In this document: positions 31,438 to 40,844 of the stretch, one piece after another | How positions within the stretch are numbered: the stretch's first letter is position 1 | Layout of the letters: every line of letters starts with the position of its first letter | Assembly (NCBI GenBank): GCA_024346835.1 | Contig: AP024866.1 | Location: 434,001-498,000, forward strand | Reading direction: 5' to 3' | From: Vibrio comitans | Lineage (GTDB): Bacteria > Pseudomonadota > Gammaproteobacteria > Enterobacterales > Vibrionaceae | DNA: 64,000 nucleotides | The notes under the pieces: model-generated | Seen by the model: the letters and a program-made list of their open reading frames with translations, nothing else | What the model was told of the DNA's origin: nothing | Database searches by the model: none | Translations under genes and position numbers: made by a program

Positions 31438-31514
31438 GCGTCCTTAGCTCAGCTGGATAGAGTACCTGGCTACGAACCAGGCGGTCGGAGGTTCGAATCC
31501 TCCAGGACGCGCCA
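31438..31514 (+). tRNA. tRNA-Arg (ACG), copy 4
   Basis: 77 bases, same sequence as the other copies, anticodon ACG, encoded CCA. The same GCAA-loop hairpin (31418-31431) ends 6 bases before it, and the start is 140 bases from copy 3, so the spacer and gene look duplicated as a unit. Confidence 0.97.
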
Positions 31515-31520
31515 CTTCAC

Positions 31521-31547
31521 AAAACCTCGCTTCGGCGGGGTTTTTTT
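31521..31547 (+). terminator. Intrinsic terminator after the tRNA array
   Basis: A GC-rich stem (AACCTCGC with GCGGGGTT, loop TTCG, one G-T pair) is followed by seven T. It ends the array 7 bases after the last tRNA. Confidence 0.88.
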
Positions 31548-31701
31548 ATAACATCTCATTATCATTCCGATAACCCTTTATTTACATAAAGCACTGTTTT
31601 CTAAGTGTTTTTGATAAATTCTGGTCTGATCTCAGTATTTTGTCTTCAATTCGCATACTTTCTATGCAATGGTTTGCCTGCATGCACCTGAATAAAGAAA
31701 A

Positions 31702-31729
31702 TTGACAAATTTTCATCAATCTAGATAAT
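31702..31729 (+). promoter_or_regulatory. oad promoter
   Basis: A perfect -35 TTGACA (31702-31707) and GATAAT (31724-31729), 16 bases apart, lie 58 bases before oadG. The rest of the gap from 31548 to 31701 is AT-rich; I see no other clear element in it. Confidence 0.65.
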
Positions 31730-31736
31730 CAGGTGC

Positions 31737-31754
31737 TCGATGTGAAAACATCGA
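31737..31754 (+). promoter_or_regulatory. 5' UTR hairpin of the oad transcript
   Basis: TCGATGT (31737-31743), loop GAAA, ACATCGA (31748-31754): a perfect 7-bp stem closed by a GNRA-type tetraloop. It would sit at or within a few bases of the 5' end predicted from the promoter at 31702, about 32 bases before the oadG ATG. Confidence 0.5.
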
Positions 31755-31786
31755 ATTGTCAGGAAGACAAATAAGGGAATTTTATT

Positions 31787-32050
31787 ATGGATAACATCTC
31801 AGGTTTGCTATCGGAAGCTGCCTCTATTATGGCCATTGGTATGGCTATGGTTTTTCTTTTTCTTACTTTATTGGTGTTTGTGGTTCGTTTGATGTCGAAG
31901 TTACTTCCGGCAGAACAACCAGTGGCGCCAGTAAGCCCGCAAAATCTTAAACAAGTTACTCAAGCTGAATCAACCCATCGAGTCGATCCAAAAGTTGTGG
32001 CCGCTATTTCGGCCGCTGTGCATCGTCATCGTTCAGCTGTAGCCCAATAG
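31787..32050 (+). CDS. oadG: Oxaloacetate decarboxylase, gamma subunit
   Basis: Small membrane subunit that holds the sodium-pumping decarboxylase together and helps zinc-dependent carboxyl transfer. The 87 residues have one membrane helix (about 13-35, IMAIGMAMVFLFLTLLVFVV) and a proline/alanine linker. The C-terminal tail ends in AAVHRHRSAVAQ, with histidines near the zinc-binding end. The ATG follows AAGGG by nine bases. It leads oadA by 23 bases. Confidence 0.92.
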   Translation: MDNISGLLSEAASIMAIGMAMVFLFLTLLVFVVRLMSKLLPAEQPVAPVSPQNLKQVTQAESTHRVDPKVVAAISAAVHRHRSAVAQ

Positions 32051-32073
32051 ACAACAAAAATTAGAAGGAGTTA

Positions 32074-33870
32074 ATGAGCATGTCTAAACCACTTGCAATA
32101 ACAGACGTAGTACTGCGAGATGCGCATCAATCTTTGTTCGCAACACGTATGCGTTTAGAGGATATGCTGCCAATTGCGGCTGAACTGGATAAAGTTGGCT
32201 ATTGGTCACTAGAAACCTGGGGTGGAGCGACCTTTGATTCGTGCATTCGCTTTCTTGGAGAAGATCCATGGGAGCGCTTGCGTGAGCTTAAAAAAGCAAT
32301 GCCAAATACACCAATGCAAATGTTGCTACGTGGACAAAACCTTTTAGGCTACCGTCACTACGCGGATGATGTGGTTGAAAAGTTTGTAGAGCGCGCACAT
32401 GCCAATGGTATGGATGTTTTCCGTGTCTTTGATGCGATGAATGACGTGCGTAACTTTGAAAAAGCCGTTAAGTCAGTGGTTGATGTTGGTGCTCATGCTC
32501 AAGGTACACTTTCTTATACAACAAGTCCTGTGCACAATTCTGATACTTGGGTTGATCTTGCTAAGCGTCTAGAAGACCTAGGTTGTCATTCACTATGTAT
32601 TAAAGATATGTCAGGTCTGCTTAAGCCTTATGAGGCTGAAGAGCTGATTACACGCATCAAAGAGGCATGCGACGTTCCACTGGCACTTCACTGTCATGCA
32701 ACAACAGGTTTGAGTACTGCAACTGCGGTTAAAGCGGTAGAGGCGGGCGTAGATATTCTAGATACTGCGATTTCGTCTATGAGCTGCACCTATGGCCATA
32801 CGCCAACAGAAACCGTTGTGGCGATGCTTGAGGGTACAGAGCGTGATACCAACCTAAAATTAGACCAAATCGAACCTATTGCGGCTTACTTCCGAGAAGT
32901 ACGTAAGAAGTATGCGAAGTTTGAAGGGCAATTGAAGGGCGTTGATTCTCGTATCTTGATTGCTCAAGTTCCTGGCGGAATGCTCACCAATATGGAAGGT
33001 CAGCTAAAAGAGCAGGGCGCGGCTGATAAATTGGATGAAGTGCTAGAGGAGATCCCTCGCGTACGTAAAGATCTTGGTTACATTCCTTTGGTGACACCAA
33101 CCTCACAGATTGTTGGTACGCAAGCGGTTATCAACGTCTTAACTGGCGAGCGCTACAAGAGCATTACTAAAGAAACCGCGGGCATACTAAAGGGTGAATA
33201 CGGTAAAGCGCCTGCAGAGCTGAATGCTGAGCTACAAAATAAAGTATTAGACGGTGCAGAGCCAATTACCTGTCGTCCAGCGGATCAGCTAGAAGATGAG
33301 TTTGAGTCTTTGACACTTGATCTACAGAAGAAGGCAAAAGCAGAAAGTATTTCACTGGCTGAAGACATTGAAGATGATGTTTTAACCTATGCACTGTTCC
33401 CTCAAGTGGGCTTGAAGTTCCTGAAGAATCGTCACAACCCATCTATGTTTGAGCCAGCACCAGGCACGGAAGCAGAAGTTGAAGAAACTAAACCAGCTCC
33501 TGTTGCGAGTGCTAATACAACGGTAGAAGCCTACAGCGTTAAGGTTGATGGTCAGGTCTTCGATGTGCAGGTGGGCCCTCAAGGAGAGCTTACTTCTGTT
33601 ACCCCAGCAGCATCCACTGCAGCGGCTGCGCCAGTTGCAGCACCAGTGGCGAGTAATGCAGAAGATGTGCCTGCACCTTTGGCTGGTAATATCTTCAAGG
33701 TGAACGTATCAAGTGGCGCGGTGGTTGAAGAAGGCGATGTGTTACTGATCCTAGAAGCAATGAAGATGGAGACCGAAGTACGAGCGGCACGAGGTGGCGT
33801 AGTACAAGGTTTGCATGTGAAAGAAGGTGATTCTGTCTCTGTTGGCTCACCGCTACTTAGCCTAGCGTAA
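32074..33870 (+). CDS. oadA: Oxaloacetate decarboxylase, alpha subunit (biotin protein)
   Basis: Carboxyltransferase subunit that moves CO2 from oxaloacetate to biotin, releasing pyruvate. In 598 residues: TIM-barrel transferase domain (about 8-270) with the metal site in [15 protein letters not shown] (Asp16) and [12 protein letters not shown], a PYC_OADA domain (to about 465), an Ala/Pro linker, and a biotinyl domain with the biotin lysine Lys564 in [10 protein letters not shown]. The start ATG follows AGAAGGAG; a second ATG two codons on is possible. It forms the Na+ pump with OadG and OadB. Confidence 0.96.
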   Translation: MSMSKPLAITDVVLRDAHQSLFATRMRLEDMLPIAAELDKVGYWSLETWGGATFDSCIRFLGEDPWERLRELKKAMPNTPMQMLLRGQNLLGYRHYADDVVEKFVERAHANGMDVFRVFDAMNDVRNFEKAVKSVVDVGAHAQGTLSYTTSPVHNSDTWVDLAKRLEDLGCHSLCIKDMSGLLKPYEAEELITRIKEACDVPLALHCHATTGLSTATAVKAVEAGVDILDTAISSMSCTYGHTPTETVVAMLEGTERDTNLKLDQIEPIAAYFREVRKKYAKFEGQLKGVDSRILIAQVPGGMLTNMEGQLKEQGAADKLDEVLEEIPRVRKDLGYIPLVTPTSQIVGTQAVINVLTGERYKSITKETAGILKGEYGKAPAELNAELQNKVLDGAEPITCRPADQLEDEFESLTLDLQKKAKAESISLAEDIEDDVLTYALFPQVGLKFLKNRHNPSMFEPAPGTEAEVEETKPAPVASANTTVEAYSVKVDGQVFDVQVGPQGELTSVTPAASTAAAAPVAAPVASNAEDVPAPLAGNIFKVNVSSGAVVEEGDVLLILEAMKMETEVRAARGGVVQGLHVKEGDSVSVGSPLLSLA

Positions 33871-33884
33871 GGAAGCAATACAAC

Positions 33885-35015
33885 ATGGACGGTTTACTTA
33901 CTCTCTGGAGAGAGACGGGCATCGCTAACTTTGAATTTGGCCAGATCTGCATGATCTTGGTGGGTTGCGGGCTGCTGTTTCTTGCTATTCGTAAGGGCTT
34001 TGAGCCCTTACTACTACTGCCAATTGGCTTTGGTGCAATCCTAGCTAATATCCCAAATGCTGGCTTTACTGAGCCAGGTGGTTTGCTGTACTACGTCTAC
34101 GAGGTAGGGATTTCAACTGGGGTATTCCCATTGCTTATCTTTATGGGCGTAGGGGCGATGACGGACTTTGGTGCCTTGATTGCTAACCCTAAAACCTTGT
34201 GGTTAGGCGCTGCAGCTCAGTTTGGTATCTTTGCAACCTTGTTTGGCGCTATCTTGCTTAACTATGTACCAGGCATGGAGTTTAGCTTGGCGGATGCATC
34301 GTCAATTGCCATTATCGGTGGTGCTGATGGTCCAACCGCGATCTTCTTAGCAAGCCGATTGTCCCCTGATTTGCTTGGTGCAATCGCAGTTTCTGCCTAC
34401 AGTTACATGGCTTTAGTTCCAATCATTCAGCCACCTATTATGAAGGCGTTAACTACCCCAGAAGAACGTACCATCAAAATGGCGCAGCTTCGTCATGTGG
34501 GTAAAGGTGAGAAGGTATTCTTCCCACTAGGTGTACTGCTAATGACAATCCTATTTTTGCCGTCGGCAACGCCTTTGGTCGGAATGTTTTGTCTTGGAAA
34601 CCTGATGCGAGAAGCAGGTGTTGTGGACCGTTTGAGTAAGACAGCCCAAAACGAACTCATCAACATTGTTACCATTTTCTTGGGCCTTGGTGTAGGTTCG
34701 AAGCTTCAAGCGGATAAGTTCTTGAACATCGAAACCTTAGGTATCCTTGGTCTTGGTGCAGTTGCCTTCAGTATTGGTACTGCGGGTGGCGTATTGATGG
34801 CCAAGTTACTGAACAAGGTGTCTAAAGAAGACATTAACCCACTCATTGGCGCGGCTGGTGTATCTGCGGTTCCAATGGCGGCTCGTGTTGTTAACAAGGT
34901 AGGTCTGCAGGCAAACCCTCAGAACTTCTTATTAATGCATGCAATGGGGCCGAACGTAGCGGGTGTATTAGGCTCAGCAGTCGCTGCTGGTATCCTACTT
35001 GCTCTGGTGGGCTAA
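33885..35015 (+). CDS. oadB: Oxaloacetate decarboxylase, beta subunit (Na+ pump)
   Basis: Integral membrane subunit that decarboxylates carboxybiotin and exports Na+. The 376-residue protein has many hydrophobic segments (about nine or more) and the conserved [10 protein letters not shown] motif, whose Asp148 corresponds to the essential sodium-channel aspartate. Other family stretches are [23 protein letters not shown] (in part: [10 protein letters not shown]) and [19 protein letters not shown]. It closes the oadGAB operon and is followed by a strong terminator. Confidence 0.96.
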   Translation: MDGLLTLWRETGIANFEFGQICMILVGCGLLFLAIRKGFEPLLLLPIGFGAILANIPNAGFTEPGGLLYYVYEVGISTGVFPLLIFMGVGAMTDFGALIANPKTLWLGAAAQFGIFATLFGAILLNYVPGMEFSLADASSIAIIGGADGPTAIFLASRLSPDLLGAIAVSAYSYMALVPIIQPPIMKALTTPEERTIKMAQLRHVGKGEKVFFPLGVLLMTILFLPSATPLVGMFCLGNLMREAGVVDRLSKTAQNELINIVTIFLGLGVGSKLQADKFLNIETLGILGLGAVAFSIGTAGGVLMAKLLNKVSKEDINPLIGAAGVSAVPMAARVVNKVGLQANPQNFLLMHAMGPNVAGVLGSAVAAGILLALVG

Positions 35016-35032
35016 CTCCTTTCACTATTGAG

Positions 35033-35062
35033 AAAAGGATGCATTTTTGCATCCTTTTTTTT
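35033..35062 (+). terminator. Intrinsic terminator after oadB
   Basis: An 11-bp stem (AAAAGGATGCA at 35033-35043 with TGCATCCTTTT at 35048-35058, loop TTTT) continues into eight T. It ends the oad operon. Confidence 0.9.
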
Positions 35063-35221
35063 CACTTATCTCTGACAGCAAAACAATGATATTCCTGAGA
35101 ATTGTCGGTAATATGTAACGATATGCATCTCAAATGGTCAGAAAATTATGCCTCTGTGGCTTACCTCGTTTACTTGTAACGTATACCTTATTAATAATTG
35201 TTGTTTTGAGACTGTAAGCTA

Positions 35222-35677
35222 GTGGATGCTGTATTTGCTCAGCTCGGTGTTTGGTTTGCCGATTCGGCGCTGACCTTACTATTTGCAACGGGATTTTTAA
35301 GTGCAACGCTACTTCCGGGCGGTTCAGAAGCGGCGCTTATCGCCACACTGAGTCTTAATCAATATTCAATTTTTAGCATCTTGTTGGTTGCTACCTTGGG
35401 TAACACTCTTGGTGGATTAACTAACTATTGGCTGGGTTTGTGGATACCAAATCGAACTCAGCAGGAAAAACATGGTCACAAAGCCATAGCTTGGTTACAA
35501 AAATATGGCTATTGGGGTCTATTGTTTAGCTGGGCTCCCGTTATTGGTGACCCTTTGTGCCTAGCCGCTGGGTGGCTTCGAATGCGCTTTCTTCCCTGTT
35601 TGGTGTTGATAGCCCTAGGAAAATTAGTCCGCTATGCGGTACTAGTAGGGTTATACACTGGGCTGGGTAATCTATAA
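35222..35677 (+). CDS. yqaA: YqaA family membrane protein
   Basis: Small DedA-related inner-membrane protein of unknown function. The 151 residues share with E. coli YqaA the segments FLSATLLPGGSEAAL, TLGNTLGGLTNYWLG, WAPVIGDPLCLAAGWLRM and ALGKLVRYAVL, and have about four hydrophobic helices. The start is GTG with no clear Shine-Dalgarno sequence. It is 9 bases upstream of the M16 protease gene, so the two may be co-transcribed; no functional tie is known to me. Confidence 0.85.
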   Translation: MDAVFAQLGVWFADSALTLLFATGFLSATLLPGGSEAALIATLSLNQYSIFSILLVATLGNTLGGLTNYWLGLWIPNRTQQEKHGHKAIAWLQKYGYWGLLFSWAPVIGDPLCLAAGWLRMRFLPCLVLIALGKLVRYAVLVGLYTGLGNL

Positions 35678-35686
35678 GGAACAACA

Positions 35687-38575
35687 ATGATCTTATCTCG
35701 TCTTAACCTGTCATTGTCCAAGTACAAGCTTGTGGGCACGCTGACCGCTGTGACTCTGTTAGCGGCTTGCTCTACTCAAGAGAGCACAGTTGAGCCAAAG
35801 CCTAAGGATTCGGCCATTCAGCTAGTTGAAAAAGTCGATGCAACACCGGGCAAGGCGTCGATCGCCTACTCAAAATATAAGCTTGCCAATGGATTAACCT
35901 TAATCTTATCGCCTGATCATTCAGATCCTTTGGTTCATGTTGATGTCACCTATCATGTGGGCTCAGCGAGAGAAGAGATTGGTAAGTCTGGTTTTGCGCA
36001 CTTCTTTGAGCACATGATGTTTCAAGGTTCGAAACACGTGGCAGATCAACAGCACTTTAAGATCATCACCGAAGCAGGTGGATCGCTTAACGGTACAACC
36101 AATCGTGACCGCACCAACTACTTTGAAACAGTCCCATCGAACCAGCTAGAGAAGATGCTTTGGCTTGAGTCAGATCGTATGGGCTTCTTGCTTGAGGCTG
36201 TGTCTCAACGCAAGTTTGAAATACAGCGTGATACCGTTAAAAATGAGCGCGCTCAAAACTATGACAATCGCCCGTATGGCTTGATGTGGGAAAAAATGGG
36301 TGAGGCTATGTATCCGGAAGGGCACCCATACTCATGGCAGACCATTGGTTATGTTGAAGACTTAGATAAGGTCGATGTGAATGATCTTAAAGCCTTCTTC
36401 TTGCGTTGGTATGGCCCAAACAATGCAGTTTTGACCATAGGTGGTGATTTTGAGACAGAGCAAGTACTTGAATGGGTAGAGAAGTATTTTGGTCCAATTC
36501 CCCGTGGTCCAGAAGTAGAGGCTGCACCTAAGCAACCGGCTGTCCTCAATGAAGACCGCTACGTTACCCTTGAAGATCGTATGATCCAACAACCAATGCT
36601 TGTCATGGGATGGCCAACGACTTACCAAGGGGAAGCGCGCAATGCTGATCTTGACGTATTAGCTAAGGTTTTAGGGAGCGGACGAAATAGTATTCTTTAT
36701 CAAAAATTGGTGAAGACTGAAAAAGCGCTTGATGCGGGGGCATTCCATCAATGTACGGAGTTAGCTTGTAATTTTTACGTTTACGTAATGGCTGACTCCA
36801 GTAAGAGAGCCGATCTAACGCCTTTGTATGACGAAGTGTATGACATCATCGATAATTTGCAGCTTTCTGATATCAATCCTGATTCGCTACAAGAAATTGT
36901 GGGTAGCGCAGAAGCCGGCTCAATCTTCGCCTTGCAGAGTGTACGTGGCAAGGTGACGCAACTGGCGTCTAATGAGACCTTCTATCAACAGCCAGATCGA
37001 CTTCAGATTGAACTAGAACGCTTACGTAAGGTAACGCCAGATTCTATTTATAAAGTATATCAAGAGTTTATCGACAATAAACACAAGGTGACTTTATCGG
37101 TAGTACCTAGAGGTAAACTAGAGCTAGCGGCGAAAGAAGCGACCTTTGAAACGCCGCCAAGAACATTGCCTGAAAACAAGAAGATCGAAGATAGCGAATT
37201 AGAGTACCGCTTCGTGAATGATACGTTTGATCGTTCAGTGATGCCGGAAGTGCAGTCTGCGGTTACGGGAACCATGCCTGAGCTGTATTCATTCCACTTG
37301 AACAATGATATTGAAGTACTAGGCAGTGAAACGTCGGAAACGCCGACCGTGGTTATGCAAATAAAGATGCCTGCAGGCAATCGCTACGCACCGGTGGGTA
37401 AAGAAGGACTAGCCAGTCTTACTGCCTCTATGGTCTCAGAGGGAGACGAGACCCTAACCAGTGAAGAGCTTACTGCTGAGCTGGATAAATTGGGCAGTAG
37501 CGCCTCATTAAGTGCGGGCCAGTACAATACAACTCTGACTGTTTCTAGCTTGAGTAAAAACTTTACTGCGACAATGGAACTGGTTGAAAACGCTCTGTTC
37601 AATCCATTGCTGAAAGAAGAAGACTTCGAGCGCGTTAAGCGCCAGATGTTAGAAGGGATTGTGTACGAGCATCAGACACCAAGCTGGTTAGCTTCTCAAG
37701 CAACAAGACAAGTGCTATACGGCGATACGATTTATGGACGCTCTGCATCAGGCACTATGGATTCAGTGAAAAGCCTTACTTTGGATGATGTAAAAGCTTT
37801 TTATAACAAGTACTACACGCCAAAGGGCACGCAGATATTAGTGGTTGGTGACCTATCTGAGAAGCAAGTACGCAAAGAGCTTGCTAGTTTACAAGAGTGG
37901 CAGGGCGAAACACCGCCTTTGCTACGCCAGCGCCGTCTGCCAGAGATGGGAGAGCAAACGTTATTCTTGGTTGATAAGCCGGGGGCACCTCAAACGTCTG
38001 TGCGCTTAGTTCGCCGAGGGTTACCTTTTGATGCGACAGGTGAGAGTTACCTTACTCAACTGGCTAACTTCAATTTAGGTGGTAACTTTAACAGTCGTAT
38101 TAATCAAAATCTGCGTGAAGATAAGGGTTACACCTACGGTGCAAGTAGCTACATTGCAGCGAATAGAGAGATCGGGGCCGTCGTTGCTACAGCGCAAGTT
38201 AGGGCAGATTCAACTGCTCCTGCTATTAAAGAACTGATCAAAGAAATGGACAGTGCTGCAAAAGAGGGCTTTACTGATAAAGAAATTGAATTCATGCGAC
38301 TAGCGGTTGGGCAACAAGATGCGCTGAAGTATGAAACACCAGGGCAGAAAGCCTATTTGTTAAGCTCAATACTGACCTACAACTTGGATCATGATTATCT
38401 AGCTGTGCGCAATAATATTGTTGCTGACGTATCCAAACAGACGCTCAATGAAATGGCGAGCAAGTGGTTTGATCCTGCCGACTATCAAATTATTGTTGTC
38501 GGAGACGCGAAACAGCTAATGCCTCAACTTAAGACGCTAAATTTCCCTATTCAAACACTTGAAATTGCGCCTTAG
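35687..38575 (+). CDS. M16 family zinc metalloprotease, lipoprotein
   Basis: A 962-residue insulinase-like protease. A signal peptide ends in a lipobox (LLAACS, Cys28), so it is probably membrane-anchored in the periplasm or outer membrane. The N-terminal half has the inverted zinc motif HxxEH (AHFFEHMMFQG, His105/Glu108/His109) and the distal ligand Glu187 in KNERAQNYDNRPYG. The C-terminal half repeats the fold without the zinc site and has the substrate-binding LREDKGYTYGASSY. It resembles the fused two-domain M16 proteases of vibrios; the substrate is unknown. It is not ptrA by context. It may share a transcript with yqaA upstream. Confidence 0.9.
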   Translation: MILSRLNLSLSKYKLVGTLTAVTLLAACSTQESTVEPKPKDSAIQLVEKVDATPGKASIAYSKYKLANGLTLILSPDHSDPLVHVDVTYHVGSAREEIGKSGFAHFFEHMMFQGSKHVADQQHFKIITEAGGSLNGTTNRDRTNYFETVPSNQLEKMLWLESDRMGFLLEAVSQRKFEIQRDTVKNERAQNYDNRPYGLMWEKMGEAMYPEGHPYSWQTIGYVEDLDKVDVNDLKAFFLRWYGPNNAVLTIGGDFETEQVLEWVEKYFGPIPRGPEVEAAPKQPAVLNEDRYVTLEDRMIQQPMLVMGWPTTYQGEARNADLDVLAKVLGSGRNSILYQKLVKTEKALDAGAFHQCTELACNFYVYVMADSSKRADLTPLYDEVYDIIDNLQLSDINPDSLQEIVGSAEAGSIFALQSVRGKVTQLASNETFYQQPDRLQIELERLRKVTPDSIYKVYQEFIDNKHKVTLSVVPRGKLELAAKEATFETPPRTLPENKKIEDSELEYRFVNDTFDRSVMPEVQSAVTGTMPELYSFHLNNDIEVLGSETSETPTVVMQIKMPAGNRYAPVGKEGLASLTASMVSEGDETLTSEELTAELDKLGSSASLSAGQYNTTLTVSSLSKNFTATMELVENALFNPLLKEEDFERVKRQMLEGIVYEHQTPSWLASQATRQVLYGDTIYGRSASGTMDSVKSLTLDDVKAFYNKYYTPKGTQILVVGDLSEKQVRKELASLQEWQGETPPLLRQRRLPEMGEQTLFLVDKPGAPQTSVRLVRRGLPFDATGESYLTQLANFNLGGNFNSRINQNLREDKGYTYGASSYIAANREIGAVVATAQVRADSTAPAIKELIKEMDSAAKEGFTDKEIEFMRLAVGQQDALKYETPGQKAYLLSSILTYNLDHDYLAVRNNIVADVSKQTLNEMASKWFDPADYQIIVVGDAKQLMPQLKTLNFPIQTLEIAP

Positions 38576-38673
38576 TCGACCCATCTATGGGATAGTTGTA
38601 TGCCCTGTGCTTGTTCTCAAGTACAGGGCTGTCTATTGAGAGAGTACTCTCTAAAAATATAAGTGGCCTTGTT

Positions 38674-40245
38674 TTGACTATTTTTTCTAACCGCCTAGCA
38701 CAGGTGGCTGCTAACAAGCAGGTATTTACGCAGTATGGACGCGGCGTGGAGCGAGAGACACTTCGCTACAAACCCGATGGCCACATAGCAACAACTCCTC
38801 ATCCAGAAAGCCTGGGTTCTCCTTTGACTCATGAATGGATAACCACTGATTTCTCAGAATCATTAATGGAGTTTATTACTCCTGTTTCAAATGATATCCC
38901 TACGCTGCTGTCTCAATTACAAGACATCCATCACTACGCGCACAGTAAGTTAGACCAAGAGCAGTTATGGCCACTGTCTATGCCATGTGCGGTTGCTGAT
39001 GAAGACGACATTGCACTAGCGCAGTATGGTTCTTCTAATTCAGGTCAAATGAAAACCCTTTACCGCCAGGGACTGAAGCATCGCTATGGAAGCTTGATGC
39101 AGATTATCTCAGGGGTTCACTTTAATTTTTCGTTTCCTGAAAGCTTTTGGGACAGCCTATACGGTGAACAAGACGAACAGCAGCGTCAGGACTCTAAGTC
39201 TGATGCTTACTTTGGGTTGATTCGTAACTACTACCGCTTTGGATGGTTAATCCCATATTTCTTTGGTGCTTCTCCAGCGATCTGTGAAACCTTTATTCAA
39301 GGTCGCGAAACAGACTTACCCTTTGAAAAATTAAATGGCACTGGCACTTTGTACCTGCCGTACGCTACCTCTTTGCGTATGAGTGATTTGGGTTATACCA
39401 ATAGCGAACAGAGCGAGCTAAAGATAAGCTTTAATGGCGTAGGTGAGTACCTAGAAGGCTTGAATCGAGCGATTCGTAAGCCTTCAGAAAAATTTTCTAA
39501 GATTGGCGTCAAAGAAGATGGACAATTTAAGCAACTAAACAGTAATGTTTTGCAGATAGAAAATGAGCTTTATGCTCCTATCAGACCTAAGCGAGTCGCG
39601 AAGAGTGGTGAAAAGCCTTCAGAAGCGCTTGAGCGTGGTGGCGTAGAGTATATTGAAATTCGTGCATTAGACGTCAACCCGTTTAACCCGGTGGGCATTA
39701 GCGAGCGTCAGATTCGCTTCCTTGATATCTTCCTTACTTGGTGTGCGCTGACAGAGTCTGATCCAATGGATGACTGTGAGCTCAATTGCTGGAAACACAA
39801 CTGGAATTCAGTGATTACCGAAGGGCGACGTAAAGGGGTATATCTGACCATTGGCTGTGATGGTGAGAAGCTTACCTTGCAACAGTGGGTGCACCGCATC
39901 TTTGACCAGTTTGAACAAATCGCTAAGGTGATGGATGAAGGCAACAGCAGTACGGGTTATCAAGATGTCTGCAATGAACTGCGAGATTGGATTGATGAAC
40001 CAGAATTAACCCTGTCTGGTAAAATGCTTGCTGAAGTAAAAGAAAAAGGCGGCAATGGCCAGTTTGGTATGCAGTTAGGTGAGCGCTATCAGCAGCAGTA
40101 CCGTCAACACAATTACAGCGTTTATTCTCAGGAAATGATGGACCAAGAAGTCGCAGACTCTGTGAATAAGCAACAACAAATTGAAGCTGCCGATTCGGTA
40201 GATTTTGAACAATACTTAGAAGAATACTTCGCGTATCTGAAATAA
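38674..40245 (+). CDS. gshA: Glutamate-cysteine ligase
   Basis: First step of glutathione synthesis, joining glutamate and cysteine with ATP. The family alignment starts at [17 protein letters not shown], whose first codon is a TTG at 38674, giving 523 residues (518 in E. coli). The frame is open to an ATG at 38596, but those 26 residues are not family-like. Key segments are [15 protein letters not shown] [43 protein letters not shown] and [17 protein letters not shown]. luxS follows 16 bases later, so the two are probably one unit. Confidence 0.93.
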   Translation: MTIFSNRLAQVAANKQVFTQYGRGVERETLRYKPDGHIATTPHPESLGSPLTHEWITTDFSESLMEFITPVSNDIPTLLSQLQDIHHYAHSKLDQEQLWPLSMPCAVADEDDIALAQYGSSNSGQMKTLYRQGLKHRYGSLMQIISGVHFNFSFPESFWDSLYGEQDEQQRQDSKSDAYFGLIRNYYRFGWLIPYFFGASPAICETFIQGRETDLPFEKLNGTGTLYLPYATSLRMSDLGYTNSEQSELKISFNGVGEYLEGLNRAIRKPSEKFSKIGVKEDGQFKQLNSNVLQIENELYAPIRPKRVAKSGEKPSEALERGGVEYIEIRALDVNPFNPVGISERQIRFLDIFLTWCALTESDPMDDCELNCWKHNWNSVITEGRRKGVYLTIGCDGEKLTLQQWVHRIFDQFEQIAKVMDEGNSSTGYQDVCNELRDWIDEPELTLSGKMLAEVKEKGGNGQFGMQLGERYQQQYRQHNYSVYSQEMMDQEVADSVNKQQQIEAADSVDFEQYLEEYFAYLK

Positions 40246-40261
40246 CCTTGGAGAGCCGATC

Positions 40262-40777
40262 ATGCCCCTATTAGACAGTTTTACAGTTGACCACACAAAA
40301 ATGAATGCACCTGCAGTGCGTGTGGCAAAAACGATGCAAACTCCAAGTGGCGATACTATTACAGTATTCGACCTTCGCTTTACTCAGCCAAATAAAGATA
40401 TCCTTTCTGAGAGAGGGATTCATACACTTGAGCACCTGTACGCTGGTTTCATGCGTAACCACCTAAATGGTGATTCCGTTGAGATCATCGATATCTCCCC
40501 TATGGGTTGTCGTACTGGCTTTTACATGAGCCTGATTGGCACACCATCAGAATCTGATGTAGCAACGGCATGGGTTGCATCTATGGAAGATGTGCTTAAA
40601 GTCGAGGGACAAAACAAGATCCCTGAACTGAACGAGTACCAGTGTGGTACCGCAGAAATGCACTCTCTAGAAGAAGCAAAAGCTATTGCTAGCGCTATTT
40701 TAGAAGCGGGTGTATCAGTGAATAAAAATGATGAGTTGGCTCTTCCAGAAGAGATGCTACAAACACTGAAAGTGTAG
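40262..40777 (+). CDS. luxS: S-ribosylhomocysteine lyase LuxS
   Basis: Cleaves S-ribosylhomocysteine to homocysteine and DPD, the precursor of the quorum signal AI-2. The 171 residues have the metal site His54-x-x-Glu57-His58 ([12 protein letters not shown]) with the third ligand Cys128 ([11 protein letters not shown]), and the catalytic Cys83 ([10 protein letters not shown]). All are intact, so the organism should make AI-2. It follows gshA as in E. coli and V. cholerae and ends at a terminator shared with the convergent gene. Confidence 0.98.
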   Translation: MPLLDSFTVDHTKMNAPAVRVAKTMQTPSGDTITVFDLRFTQPNKDILSERGIHTLEHLYAGFMRNHLNGDSVEIIDISPMGCRTGFYMSLIGTPSESDVATAWVASMEDVLKVEGQNKIPELNEYQCGTAEMHSLEEAKAIASAILEAGVSVNKNDELALPEEMLQTLKV

Positions 40778-40790
40778 TTTTACTCTCTAC

Positions 40791-40818
40791 TAAAAAAGGC
40801 TCCGAAAGGAGCCTTTTT
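40791..40818. terminator. Bidirectional terminator between luxS and the CNNM/CBS gene
   Basis: An 11-bp stem (AAAAAGGCTCC at 40793-40803 with GGAGCCTTTTT at 40808-40818, loop GAAA) is flanked by A and T tracts, so it can serve both convergent genes. Confidence 0.9.
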
Positions 40819-40844
40819 GATTTCTGATGAATGTAGAACATCCA

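Noticed and set aside
30689..31547. tRNA cluster as an integration site with a genomic island
   Set aside because: Both sides of the array are core genes (csrA and oadGAB). There is no integrase gene and no displaced 3' tRNA fragment in the flanks.
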